A stretch of DNA of 24,220 nt from positions 1 to 24,220 of the forward strand of contig CAZRNU010000038.1 in the NCBI GenBank assembly GCA_964601515.1. Reading direction: 5' to 3'. Source of the DNA: PWND01 sp964601515 (GTDB taxonomy: Bacteria > Bacteroidota > Bacteroidia > Bacteroidales > UBA7960). Of this stretch, positions 23,960 to 24,220 are shown in pieces. The stretch's first letter is position 1, and the number at the start of each line of letters is the position of its first letter. The notes beneath the pieces were generated by a model. The model had not been told where the DNA came from. It did no database searches and worked only from the letters and a program-made list of their open reading frames with translations. The translations under genes were made by a program, and so were the position numbers.

Positions 23960-24220
23960 ATGAAAAAGCAGAGAAAAATTCTTCTTGTTGAAGATGAACC
24001 TGTAACTGCCCTTATCCTTTGCAAAAAGCTAAAGGAGAAAGGTTATGATGTGTCTCACATTCTAACAGGTGAAAAAGCTTTAGAATCAATTGTTGAAAAA
24101 AATGATTTTTATGATCTTATTCTTATGGATATTGATCTGGGCTTGGGTATTGATGGCACTGAAACAGCAAAAAGAATTCTAAAAGAAAAGGAAATACCTG
24201 TTGTGTTTCTGTCGAGCCAT
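23960..24220 (+). CDS. N-terminal receiver of a response-regulator-type protein (partial, cut by window end)
   Basis: From the ATG at 23960 the frame stays open for 87 codons to the end of the window. It is a receiver: RKILLVEDEPVTALILCKKL with E11 D12, then phosphoacceptor D57 in YDLILMDIDLGLGIDGTE, and VVFLSSH at the end. The MDIDLGxGIDGTExA block followed by IPVVFLSSH is typical of receivers placed at the N-terminus of longer PAS-containing sensor kinases, so more domains probably follow outside the window. An earlier ATG at 23949 hits a stop after four codons. There is no Shine-Dalgarno sequence. Confidence 0.88.
   Translation, partial: MKKQRKILLVEDEPVTALILCKKLKEKGYDVSHILTGEKALESIVEKNDFYDLILMDIDLGLGIDGTETAKRILKEKEIPVVFLSSH

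Overview
The window is an AT-rich stretch whose genes all read on the + strand. It carries a large chemotaxis and signal-transduction locus of a Bacteroidota-type bacterium. The lineage is inferred from several traits: almost every start codon lacks a Shine-Dalgarno sequence, an alginate-export-type outer-membrane barrel is present, PAS-rich hybrid kinases and a CheB/CheR fusion are abundant, and coding bias is strongly A/T. I cannot name the genus. No flagellar or MotAB genes are visible, so the motility machinery controlled (gliding, type IV pili, or something non-motile) is unknown.

Layout. (1) 1-956: the tail of a NarX-type histidine kinase and its likely partner, a NarL/LuxR-type response regulator. 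(2) 957-1281: a gap without genes that holds a 9-bp tandem array. (3) 1282-6422: an input/output module made of a 612-residue soluble protein with a CheZ-like D-x3-Q helix, a small STAS protein, two tandem CheY paralogues (89 of 121 residues identical) and CheA, whose ATG abuts the stop of the second cheY. (4) 6455-7927: a foreign-looking insert with an intact outer-membrane barrel gene and the decayed tail of a second barrel gene. (5) 7928-14263: cheW, a chemoreceptor with a CZB zinc-binding module between its two membrane segments and a C-terminal DYEKF tail, cheR, a kinase-like protein with Asn in place of the phosphoacceptor His, cheD and cheB. (6) 14323-24220: sensory accessory proteins, namely two soluble multi-PAS hybrid kinases, a CheB-CheR-PAS fusion without a receiver, a PAS-REC protein and the start of another REC protein cut by the window end.

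How they fit together. The receptor, CheW and CheA would set phosphorylation of CheY1 and CheY2. CheR, CheB and CheD adapt the receptor, with the receptor's tail a possible tether for CheR. I infer that the 612-residue protein may remove phosphate from the CheYs. The window contains eight receiver domains but only one Hpt domain (in CheA).

A second layer of structure lies between the genes. At least five gaps contain short arrays with a 7-bp period but different unit sequences (AACTTTT, AAAAGTT, CTAAAAA, CCTRATA, ATCGYAA, GTCGARA), and another gap holds a 9-bp array. This heptamer pattern resembles in form the STRR repeats described in cyanobacteria. It is, with the CheZ-like protein, the Asn-substituted kinase and the barrel-gene remnant, what most deserves a second look.
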